A stretch of DNA of 64,000 bases from JAZKID01 sp963714065 (GTDB taxonomy: Bacteria > Pseudomonadota > Alphaproteobacteria > Rhizobiales > UBA4765). The notes below the pieces were generated by a model. That model saw only the letters and a program-made list of their open reading frames with translations, was not told the DNA's origin and made no database searches. Made by a program: the position numbers and the translations under genes. This document shows, piece after piece, positions 9,161-16,344 of this stretch; the stretch's first letter is position 1; the number at the start of each line of letters is the position of its first letter. The stretch is taken from contig OY970226.1 in NCBI GenBank assembly GCA_963714065.1, positions 186,001 to 250,000 on the forward strand. Direction: 5' to 3'.

Positions 9161-9945
9161 GCAATATTCTGCACACAATCATGGTGCACAAGCGCGAGGA
9201 AATCGCGCTTGCGAAAATGCGTACGCCCATATCCGAACTGGAAGAAGCGATCAAGTATGTTTCAAAGCCGCGCGGTTTTCTGCATGCGCTGCAGGTCAGG
9301 CGCGCGCAAAACAGGATCGGGATTATCGCCGAGATCAAAAAGGCAAGCCCGTCGAAAGGCGTGATCAGGGAAGATTTCGACCCAGCCCGGCTTGCGAAAG
9401 CTTATGAGGAGGGCGGTGCCGCCTGCCTGTCCGTGCTGACGGATGTGAAATTTTTTCAGGGCGCGAACGATTATCTGCATCAGGCGCGCGAGGCTTGCGC
9501 CCTCCCCGCCTTGCGCAAGGATTTTCTTTGCGATGTTTATCAGGTGTTTGAAGCGCGCGCGCTCGGCGCGGATTGCATCCTGATTATTATGGCGGCAGTC
9601 GACGATGCCTGCGCGCGCGATCTGCTGAATGCGGCAAAAGCACTGCAAATGGATGTGCTGGTAGAAACGCATAACGAAGCCGAGATGCGCCGCGCCATTG
9701 CGCTGAAAGCGCCGCTGATCGGCATCAACAACCGCAACCTGCAGGATTTCAGCGTCGACCTGGAAATCAGCGAAAAACTGGCCCGGCTCGCGCCGCCCAG
9801 AATATTGCTAGTTAGCGAGAGCGGTATCGCCTCCCGGGCCGATATCGGCCGGTTAAGTAAAAGCGGAATCAATACATTCCTGATCGGCGAAACACTCATG
9901 AAGCAGGCTGATGTATCGAAAACCCTTGCGGCGCTTACATTTTAA
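9157..9945 (+). CDS. trpC: Indole-3-glycerol-phosphate synthase
   Basis: Closes the ring of CdRP to indole-3-glycerol phosphate in tryptophan synthesis; a monofunctional TIM barrel of 262 residues without a TrpF domain. Diagnostic segments are AEIKKASPSKG near residue 60, LRKDFLCDVYQVFEARALGAD, GINNRNLQDFSVD and LLVSESGIASRADI. Its ATG overlaps the trpGD stop (ATGA). It is the last gene of the ppiD-trp operon in this window; trpF, trpB and trpA are not here. A short CCCGCGCGGG palindrome at 9959-9968 follows the stop, with only a weak T-tract. Confidence 0.96.
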   Translation: MSNILHTIMVHKREEIALAKMRTPISELEEAIKYVSKPRGFLHALQVRRAQNRIGIIAEIKKASPSKGVIREDFDPARLAKAYEEGGAACLSVLTDVKFFQGANDYLHQAREACALPALRKDFLCDVYQVFEARALGADCILIIMAAVDDACARDLLNAAKALQMDVLVETHNEAEMRRAIALKAPLIGINNRNLQDFSVDLEISEKLARLAPPRILLVSESGIASRADIGRLSKSGINTFLIGETLMKQADVSKTLAALTF

Positions 9946-10001
9946 GCTTTAAAGCCCTCCCGCGCGGGTTGATAAATAAAATTTTATACAACTCACTACT
10001 G

Positions 10002-10017
10002 ATCACATGAATGTGAT
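10002..10017. promoter_or_regulatory. Perfect inverted repeat, candidate operator
   Basis: ATCACAT-GA-ATGTGAT is a perfect 7-base inverted repeat in the AT-rich region ahead of the Gly/Asn-rich gene at 10098. The half-sites recall CRP-family half-sites but point the opposite way from the canonical TGTGA-N6-TCACA. A binding protein cannot be named. Confidence 0.35.
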
Positions 10018-10097
10018 AAATTAGGTTTACTTTGTTTTTTACTTGAATTAAATTTTTTGCTATCGAAGCGTCAGGTTCATTTTTTAAGGAGATTACT

Positions 10098-11522
10098 ATG
10101 CCAGGTTATAACGGAGTCGGCGGCGGTGGTGGCCAAAGAGGGCAGCGTGGGCAAGTTGCTCAAGGACAAGGCGGTGCATATGGCCGCCAGGGTGGTCAAG
10201 GTGGCTATGCGCGCGTCGGCGGTGTCATGCGCACCGGAGACGGCAACAGAGGAAATTTCGACAACACGGCTCGCACGCAGGTGAATGCCGGAGCCGGATC
10301 GCGCCGTGCCACAAATTTTAATCCCGCGTCATCTCCCTTTGCCACCAGCACACCACCCTCTCAAGCGAATGCCGGATCGCGCAGCGGCGCCGCTACAAGA
10401 AGTTTTGATATCAACCGTCCCAATGGGGCAATGACGCCTAATCCTGCCGCCGGCGCCGATCGCACAAATAGTGCCGCGATGCGGCCGATGGACGGCACCA
10501 ATAATTTCCCGGCACGTAGCCCGGGAGTACCGGTCGATCCCAATGCCATCGCTCGTACCACGAACAGCCGCGACAATATTGTAAGAGCGGGCACGCTTGA
10601 CGTATCCCGGACTCCTAATGGCGGAAACGATGGCCATCGTGGTGGCCGGGGCGGCAGGGGCAACTGGTTTATCGACAACAGCAACTCCGGCAACACATTC
10701 ACAAGGGACTCCGGCAACACCTTCAACACCAACTCCGGAAACACCTTCAACAACAGCAACAACACAACCAGCATCTCTAATACTTTTAACAACACCAACA
10801 GCTTTAACACCAGCACGAATACCAACAGCAATAATAATGTCTTCTCTGCCAACCGCCGCGGCGGCGATGGCAACAGAGGCCGTGGTGATGGAAATGGCGG
10901 TCGTGGTGGCGGGTTTGTCGACAACGACAACAACAACTGGTGGAAAGACGCCGGCAACAATAATCATCGTGGACGCTGGGACCAGGTTGGCCGTCATAAC
11001 GGAAACGGTTCGCACGGTAACAACTGGGACGGCGGTTCTTACAGCCACGGAAACGGTGGATGGCAAAATGCTTACTACGGCAATGGCTATGTTGGTTATG
11101 GTGGCAATGTTGGCTACGGCATTGGCTATGGCAATGGCTATTACGGGAATGCCTATCTGGCGGACTGCGCTTACAACAATGGGGATTTCTATTACAATAA
11201 TATCCCGCGCGAAATCTGCTATGATGATGTAGCCGGTACTATTTACTACATCGATGATTACGGTGCGGTCGGCTATCTCGATGGTTACTTCGATAACGGC
11301 TTGGCCTATGTCTATTTCAATGGTCGCCCATGCCTCGTCAACGTGCGCCCATGCGTGCTCGCCAGACATTCCCGCTACAGAGGCGGTTGGGGTGGTGGCG
11401 GCTGGGGACGTCGTGGGCACCACGGCGGTGGTGGCTGGTGGGGCCGCCATGGCGGCGGCACTTACGTCACCGGCGGCTTTGGTGGAAGATGGGGCAGCGT
11501 TAACGTCGGCGTTCGCGTCTAA
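10098..11522 (+). CDS. Gly/Asn-rich low-complexity protein with Tyr/Asp-rich cysteine-containing C-terminal part
   Basis: A 474-residue protein I do not recognise. The ATG follows AAGGAG at good spacing. Residues 1-60 are Gly/Gln/Arg-rich. About 190-250 are Ser/Asn/Thr/Phe with imperfect SGNTFN repeats, and about 250-350 are Gly/Asn/His-rich. About 355-420 form a Tyr/Asp-rich block with four cysteines (ADCAY, REICYDD, GRPCLV, VRPCVL) and runs such as YYIDDYGAVGYLDGYF. The C-terminus is Gly/Trp/His-rich. No signal peptide is visible. It has its own inverted repeat upstream and a strong terminator, so it is a monocistronic, probably well expressed gene. A structural or surface protein seems plausible, but this is inference. 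Confidence 0.75.
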   Translation: MPGYNGVGGGGGQRGQRGQVAQGQGGAYGRQGGQGGYARVGGVMRTGDGNRGNFDNTARTQVNAGAGSRRATNFNPASSPFATSTPPSQANAGSRSGAATRSFDINRPNGAMTPNPAAGADRTNSAAMRPMDGTNNFPARSPGVPVDPNAIARTTNSRDNIVRAGTLDVSRTPNGGNDGHRGGRGGRGNWFIDNSNSGNTFTRDSGNTFNTNSGNTFNNSNNTTSISNTFNNTNSFNTSTNTNSNNNVFSANRRGGDGNRGRGDGNGGRGGGFVDNDNNNWWKDAGNNNHRGRWDQVGRHNGNGSHGNNWDGGSYSHGNGGWQNAYYGNGYVGYGGNVGYGIGYGNGYYGNAYLADCAYNNGDFYYNNIPREICYDDVAGTIYYIDDYGAVGYLDGYFDNGLAYVYFNGRPCLVNVRPCVLARHSRYRGGWGGGGWGRRGHHGGGGWWGRHGGGTYVTGGFGGRWGSVNVGVRV

Positions 11523-11547
11523 TTCACAGCAAGCTTAATGTACACAT

Positions 11548-11579
11548 GAAGGGCGGATCATTTCCGCCCTTCTCTTTTT
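11548..11579 (+). terminator. Rho-independent terminator after the Gly/Asn-rich gene
   Basis: GAAGGGCGGA pairs perfectly with TCCGCCCTTC across a short loop and is followed by TCTTTTT. It lies 26 bases after the stop of the 10098-11522 gene. Confidence 0.85.
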
Positions 11580-11603
11580 ATATGCCTGAGCTATAAGGCG
11601 CGC

Positions 11604-12266
11604 ATGACAAAGACAGACGAATATACCGTTTACGGCGCGATGGGCTCGGGCTCTATTGCCGTCGAGGCCGCGCTCGAACTGCTGCAACTTCCTTACCATG
11701 TGATCGAGGGCGCGACCTGGGCCGAAGAGGAAGCGCGCGAGCGCGTGATGAAGGTCAACCCGCTGCAGCAGGTGCCCGCCCTCGTCCTGCCCTCCGGCGA
11801 AATCATGACAGAGAGCGCTGCCATTCTGTTATGGCTTGCCGATAATCATCCGCAGGCCAAGCTGTGCCCGCCGCCGAATGCGCTTTCGCGCGCGGCTTAT
11901 CTGCGCTGGATGGTCTATATCCCCGCCGCGATCTACTCCATGTTTTGGGTGCGCGATGTTCCCTCGCGACTTGCTGATGGCGAGGACGCCGAGGCCGTCA
12001 TCCGCCACCGCACGGCCGAGCGGATCGCCGAATGCTGGCGCCTGATGGACCGGCAGGTGAGCCCGCAGAACTATATTCTTGGCAACGAGCTTTCCGTTCT
12101 GGATCTTTATGTCACGGTGGTTTCGCGCTGGACGCCGCGCCGCAAGCGCTTTTACCAGGAAGCGCCGAAGCTTGCCGAAATCGTCAGACGTGTCGACGCC
12201 GAGCCGCGGTTGAAAGATTTCTGGGCGAAGAGATTCCCGTTCGAAGGGGAATGGGAGGAGGGGTAA
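11604..12266 (+). CDS. Glutathione S-transferase family protein
   Basis: A 220-residue protein of usual GST length. The N-terminal thioredoxin-like domain has YGAMGSGSIAVEAAL, the family cis-Pro in NPLQQVPALVL, and the glutathione gamma-glutamyl contact ESAAILLWLAD near residues 72-82. A helical C-terminal domain starts at about 95 (LSRAAYLRWMVYIPAAIYSMF). Such enzymes conjugate or reduce electrophiles; the substrate cannot be read from sequence. The gene follows a terminator, so it needs its own promoter, and its start has only a weak AAGGCG. Convergent with the fasciclin gene across a palindromic repeat. Confidence 0.88.
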   Translation: MTKTDEYTVYGAMGSGSIAVEAALELLQLPYHVIEGATWAEEEARERVMKVNPLQQVPALVLPSGEIMTESAAILLWLADNHPQAKLCPPPNALSRAAYLRWMVYIPAAIYSMFWVRDVPSRLADGEDAEAVIRHRTAERIAECWRLMDRQVSPQNYILGNELSVLDLYVTVVSRWTPRRKRFYQEAPKLAEIVRRVDAEPRLKDFWAKRFPFEGEWEEG

Positions 12267-12319
12267 TTTTACCGCTCACCAAGGTGGGTTGAGCATCAGC
12301 GAAATCCGCCATATTTAAA

Positions 12320-12468
12320 CGTCATCCCCGCGAATGCGGGGATCTTGATGCTCATAATCGCAACCAGCGATATATCGGCTTATGCATCATAATGCCCATT
12401 TTCTTTATTGATTCCTGGATCCCGGGTCTGATCCTCGCGAGCTTCGCGCGCTCGGGCCCGGGATGACG
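12320..12468. repeat. CGTCAT...ATGACG palindromic repeat, copy 1
   Basis: Begins CGTCATCCCCGCG and ends CCCGGGATGACG, giving 9-base inverted ends (CGTCATCCC / GGGATGACG). Each end forms its own GC-rich hairpin, with a 65-base AT-richer centre. It lies between the convergent GST and fasciclin genes. It may equally be two partial elements side by side. Confidence 0.7.
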
Positions 12469-12493
12469 ACTTATTCTTGTGGCAAGATATCAT

Positions 12494-12523
12494 AAAAAAA
12501 CAACGGCCGGGTTTCCCCGGCCG
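12494..12523 (-). terminator. Rho-independent terminator of the fasciclin gene
   Basis: On the minus strand CGGCCGGG and CCCGGCCG form an 8-base stem around a 4-base loop, followed by TTGTTTTTTT. It begins 28 bases after the fasciclin stop codon. Confidence 0.85.
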
Positions 12524-12550
12524 CTGCGCATTTAAATTCGGACGTTTGAC

Positions 12551-13129
12551 TTAGTAGGAAACGTTCGGCGCTTTCGATGGCAGCAGAACCTGATCGACGA
12601 CGTGAATGACGCCGTTCGACTGAAGAACGTCTGCAGTCGTGATCGTTGCCGTATTGCCCTTGGCATCGGCGATCTCGAACTTGCCGCTACCTGTCGTGGT
12701 TTCGGTGACTGTCAGCGTTTCGCCTTCCACCGTCGTCAGCTTGCTGGTCTTCTTCAGATCTTCCGTGGTGTATTTGCCCTTGACCACATGATAGCTAAGG
12801 ATTTCCTTCAGGGCAGTTTTGCTCTCGGTCTTTTGCAGGTCTTTCAGAGTGCTGTCACCCAGCTTCTTGAAAGCGGCATCTGTCGGCGCGAACACCGTGA
12901 ACGGGCCTGTGCCTTCCAGCGTCTTGACGAGATCGGCTTCCTTCACCAGCTTCACGAGCGTGGTGTGGTCTTTCGACTGGCTCGCATTCTGGATGATGTT
13001 CTTTGTCGGATACATCGGTGCGCCGCCGACCGTGACGGTCTTTTGCATTGCCGGCGCTTCCGTGGCGAGCGCTGCGCCGCCGAGCAGAAAAGCTGCGGCC
13101 AGGGCAGAAAGAGTAAACTGTTTAAGCAT
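12551..13129 (-). CDS. Secreted fasciclin (FAS1) domain protein
   Basis: A 192-residue exported protein. Residues 1-23 are a typical signal peptide (MLKQF, hydrophobic core, cleavage near ALATEA). One FAS1 domain follows at about 45-190, with ASQSKDHTTLVKLVKEADL, the FTVFAPTDAAFKKL box near residue 100, the YHVVKGKYT box, and a final NGVIHVVDQVLLP. FAS1 domains act in adhesion or protein-protein contacts in the periplasm or outside. The start follows AAGGAG. It is divergent from lexA across 190 bases and ends at its own terminator, so it is monocistronic. Confidence 0.94.
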   Translation of the reverse strand: MLKQFTLSALAAAFLLGGAALATEAPAMQKTVTVGGAPMYPTKNIIQNASQSKDHTTLVKLVKEADLVKTLEGTGPFTVFAPTDAAFKKLGDSTLKDLQKTESKTALKEILSYHVVKGKYTTEDLKKTSKLTTVEGETLTVTETTTGSGKFEIADAKGNTATITTADVLQSNGVIHVVDQVLLPSKAPNVSY

Positions 13130-13263
13130 TGCGTTCTCCTTGTTGAACGAGGGACAATTGCCATTACCAACATGGTGAAAATAAGGCTATCCGTTTTTAT
13201 TACTGATGGGATTTATCCCCCCTCTTTACAGGCGGCTTTATGCAACATGCGATTGCACTTGCG

Positions 13264-13278
13264 GAACGAAGCGAGAAC
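13264..13278. promoter_or_regulatory. SOS box upstream of lexA
   Basis: GAAC-GAAGCGA-GAAC exactly fits the direct-repeat LexA site of alphaproteobacteria (GTTC-N7-GTTC, read from the other strand). It lies 42 bases ahead of the lexA start, where autorepression is expected. Confidence 0.88.
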
Positions 13279-13319
13279 ATATATAAGGGGAGCGTCTTTG
13301 TGATTCTGCGGAGTTTTGC

Positions 13320-14039
13320 ATGCTCACACGCAAACAACACGAACTGCTCACTTTCATCCACCAGCGCGTCAAGGAACAGGGTGTGCCGCCCTCTTTCGAA
13401 GAGATGAAGGAAGCGCTTGATCTGAAATCGAAATCCGGCATTCACCGCCTGATCATGGGGCTGGAGGAGCGCGGCTTTATCCGCAGGCTTGCCAATCGCG
13501 CCCGCGCGCTGGAGGTGGTCAAACTGCCCGAATCCTTTGCGCCAAGCCTTGGGTCCTCTTCACGCGGCAAGGGTTTTACACCAAGCGTGGTGGAAGGCGG
13601 ACTAGGCAAGGTGAGCTTGCGAAAGAATGTGGCCCCGGCCCCTCCGGGCGCGGAGATTATTTCAATTCCCGTGATGGGCCGTATCGCCGCCGGCACGCCG
13701 CGCGAGGCCTTGCAGACCCAGCTCAACACCCTGCCGGTTCCGGCCGACCTTCTGACACAGGGCGAGCATTACGCCCTGGAAGTGCGCGGCGACAGCATGA
13801 TCGAGGCCGGCATTCTCGACGGCGATACGGTTTTGATCAAACGGCAAAATCACGCCAATAACGGCGACATCATCGTGGCGCTGATCGACGACGAGGAAGC
13901 GACCTTAAAGCGTTTCCGCCGCAAGGGCGCCTCGATTGCGCTGGAGGCCGCCAATCCGGCTTACGAAACGCGCATTTTCGGGCCCGAACGTATCCAGGTT
14001 CAGGGCATACTGGCGAGCCTGTACCGGCGCTATTCCTGA
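13320..14039 (+). CDS. lexA: LexA repressor
   Basis: SOS-response repressor that cleaves itself when RecA filaments form on damaged DNA. The 239-residue protein has a winged-helix DNA-binding domain at about 1-65, with KSKSGIHRLIMGLEERGFI as the recognition region. A flexible linker follows, then a peptidase S24 domain from about 110. The self-cleavage bond is Ala124-Gly125 in GRIAAGTPREA, the nucleophile is Ser159 in VRGDSM, and the general base is Lys197 in ATLKRF. A perfect SOS box precedes it. Its 3' end overlaps convergent comEC by 10 bases. Confidence 0.97.
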   Translation: MLTRKQHELLTFIHQRVKEQGVPPSFEEMKEALDLKSKSGIHRLIMGLEERGFIRRLANRARALEVVKLPESFAPSLGSSSRGKGFTPSVVEGGLGKVSLRKNVAPAPPGAEIISIPVMGRIAAGTPREALQTQLNTLPVPADLLTQGEHYALEVRGDSMIEAGILDGDTVLIKRQNHANNGDIIVALIDDEEATLKRFRRKGASIALEAANPAYETRIFGPERIQVQGILASLYRRYS

Positions 14040-16210
14040 GAAATCGTTTTCGCTTCCGGACACCAGGGCCGCGCACCGCAGTCCTGCGTAATACTGCGCA
14101 AGGTGAACTGCGGCGCGCCCTGCTCGCCTGAAAATTTCACGCTGATCCCCCTGCCTTCCCTGATCATGGCCCGGTCGATCACGAGTTGCGGACGCGTGCA
14201 TTGCGGCGGCGCTTTGGCGCGCGGCAGAATGAGAAGATCGGCGCGCGCGCAATCCTCGGCAAGCGAGGCCTGATCGTAAGAGATCGCTATCAGTCCCGCT
14301 TTCCTGCTGTAAACGGCGCAGCCCAGACTGTCACAATTCTGGTTGAGCTTGAGGGCGGGATCGTCGATCTCGCGCCTGTCGCCATCGGCTTCCAGCCAGC
14401 GTCTGGCGATAAATATCTCACGCGGCGAATGCAGCAGTGTCAGTTTTTCGTCCGGCCCTCGCACGGCCATGCTCCAGCCGCTCTGCGAAATATAAAGATC
14501 GGCCGGTTTTTCGAAAATACCGAGCAGAAGACCCACAGCATATGGAACGAGAGCGAGGACAGCGATCCTGCTTTTCCACAAACTCGCCCAGACAATGCCG
14601 AAGCTGCAAAGCAGCATGGATGTTATGCCAAATCCACTGATGCCGACCAACGCATGCGGAAAGGATGAGACGAGTCTCGCCACGCCCATCATGCCGTCGA
14701 TACCAAAACCGAGAAACGGCAGCGTGAAATTTTCGAGGCCGAACGGCAGCGCGAACAATGTGAGGAGCACGCCCGGCATCACCGCAAGCTCGATAAAGAT
14801 CAGCGCCAGTAAATTGCCGATTACCCCGAACGTGCTGATGCGGTGGAAGTGATGCAGCGTGAACGGCGCGGTCGCAAGTTCCGCGACAAGGCTTGTGCAA
14901 AACGTAACGAGCACAAGCGTGACAAGCCAGCTCAAACCCGTGGCGAGCCAGCTATCGTTCCACGGCATCACACGCGGAAACCATTTTCGCTCGTGCGCGG
15001 CGATCAATGCAGCGGTTGCGGCAAACGACATCTGGAAACTCGCACTCAGGATTTCGTTCGGCATCCACAAGGCGATCAGCATTGCGGCGATCACGACATT
15101 GCGCATCGTGAGCGCCGGGCGGTCCAACAAAATGGCACCGAACACGATCAGGATCATGATATAGGAGCGCGTGGTGGCAACCGCGCCGCCGGAAATTATT
15201 TCGTAAACGGACACCACGGCGATGGCGCACAAGGCCGCCAGTTTTTTCGATTGAATATTCGGGAAGATCAGACCCAAACACGCAAACAGCAGCCGGGACA
15301 GGAAAAACATGCCGCCCGCCACCAGCACCATGTGCAGCCCGGAAATGGAGAGCACATGAATAAGGCCGGAGCCGTTAAAGGCCTGATAGAGATCGTCGCT
15401 AATGCCCGAGCGGTCGCCCGTGATCAAGGAAGCCGCGATAGCGCCGGTTTCGCCGTTCAAACCCGCCTGTACGCGCTGCGTGATGTTCGCGCGCATATGC
15501 GTCAGCCAGATCTGCGCCGTTTGAAGCAGCGATAATTCCTGACGCAAAATTTTTTCCGGCTGTTTTGAAACGGTGCCGGTGCCGTCCATGCCGTCGAAAA
15601 ACCAGAAAAAGGAAGGATCGTAGGCGCCAGGATTGGTAGGAAGAGGAAGAGCATGCAGGTTGGCCTCGACCTTGACCGTATCCCCCTCGGCAAGCTCGCC
15701 GAGCTTTTTTCCTGTCAGACGCAACTGGCCGGGCCGGTCGGCCTGCGCCCTGCCCTCCATATCGATCACGGCAAGAGTGATACGCGGACGGCGCGCGATG
15801 CGATGCTCGACTTCGGTGACCGTACCCGTTATCTTCGCGCCCTTGATATCTTCATGGATCAGCGGCGAAGCGACGCGGCGCGTCTGCAGATCGGCGGCGA
15901 TGGCGCCCAAGAGAAAACTCAATATGCAGACCGCAATTGCAAAAGGTGCGAATGTATGCCGCAGCGCAATGGCAAATAATACCGCTATTGCCGAAAGCAC
16001 AAAAAGAAGAATTGCGGGCGGCGTGAAGGGCAGCACAAAATAAAGCGCCGCGCCGAGAAGCGTAAAGAAACCGGGCCAGAGCTGATGCCGGCCATATTCG
16101 ATTTCATATGCCGCAGCTTTGTCAAACATGGCCCGAAAATCGGGCGGCGTATGCAAAGCGCCCATTCCCGCAAGAGCCTGCGCCCGTACGTATGCACGAA
16201 AACGATGCAT
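14030..16210 (-). CDS. comEC: ComEC/Rec2 family DNA-uptake channel protein
   Basis: Large inner-membrane protein thought to carry single-stranded DNA into the cytoplasm during natural transformation. I took the ATG at 16210 (MHRFRAYV), which has GGGAG at good spacing; an in-frame start 48 bases upstream is possible. The protein is about 726 residues. It has N-terminal membrane helices with a DUF4131-like region, then the competence domain with LIHVLSISGLHMVLVAGGMF and about eight further helices. The C-terminal soluble part lacks the HxHxDH motif of a metallo-beta-lactamase, so it is degenerate or inactive. Neighbour order lexA-comEC-gltX is conserved in the class. Confidence 0.9.
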   Translation of the reverse strand: MHRFRAYVRAQALAGMGALHTPPDFRAMFDKAAAYEIEYGRHQLWPGFFTLLGAALYFVLPFTPPAILLFVLSAIAVLFAIALRHTFAPFAIAVCILSFLLGAIAADLQTRRVASPLIHEDIKGAKITGTVTEVEHRIARRPRITLAVIDMEGRAQADRPGQLRLTGKKLGELAEGDTVKVEANLHALPLPTNPGAYDPSFFWFFDGMDGTGTVSKQPEKILRQELSLLQTAQIWLTHMRANITQRVQAGLNGETGAIAASLITGDRSGISDDLYQAFNGSGLIHVLSISGLHMVLVAGGMFFLSRLLFACLGLIFPNIQSKKLAALCAIAVVSVYEIISGGAVATTRSYIMILIVFGAILLDRPALTMRNVVIAAMLIALWMPNEILSASFQMSFAATAALIAAHERKWFPRVMPWNDSWLATGLSWLVTLVLVTFCTSLVAELATAPFTLHHFHRISTFGVIGNLLALIFIELAVMPGVLLTLFALPFGLENFTLPFLGFGIDGMMGVARLVSSFPHALVGISGFGITSMLLCSFGIVWASLWKSRIAVLALVPYAVGLLLGIFEKPADLYISQSGWSMAVRGPDEKLTLLHSPREIFIARRWLEADGDRREIDDPALKLNQNCDSLGCAVYSRKAGLIAISYDQASLAEDCARADLLILPRAKAPPQCTRPQLVIDRAMIREGRGISVKFSGEQGAPQFTLRSITQDCGARPWCPEAKTISQE

Positions 16211-16344
16211 TCCTTCTCTCCCGCCCTCAAAGATGCATAGCATGGGATTTTTGCGCAAGACTTTTAAAGCGAGACTTTTAAAGTAAGGCTTTTTAAATCT
16301 TGATCGGAACGCCCGACATCTGTACTGACGGCAGGATGACAGAC

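Noticed and set aside
10329..11450. 373-codon minus-strand frame opposite the Gly/Asn-rich gene
   Set aside because: Val/Ile/Thr-rich translation that mirrors the Gly/Asn/Asp codons of the plus strand, with no ribosome-binding site.
13134..13149. GTTC...GAAC inverted pair near the fasciclin start as a second LexA site
   Set aside because: The alphaproteobacterial site is a direct repeat with 7-base spacing; this is inverted with 8 bases.
14843..15535. 230-codon plus-strand frame inside comEC
   Set aside because: Gln/Arg/His-rich reading antisense to the conserved competence domain.
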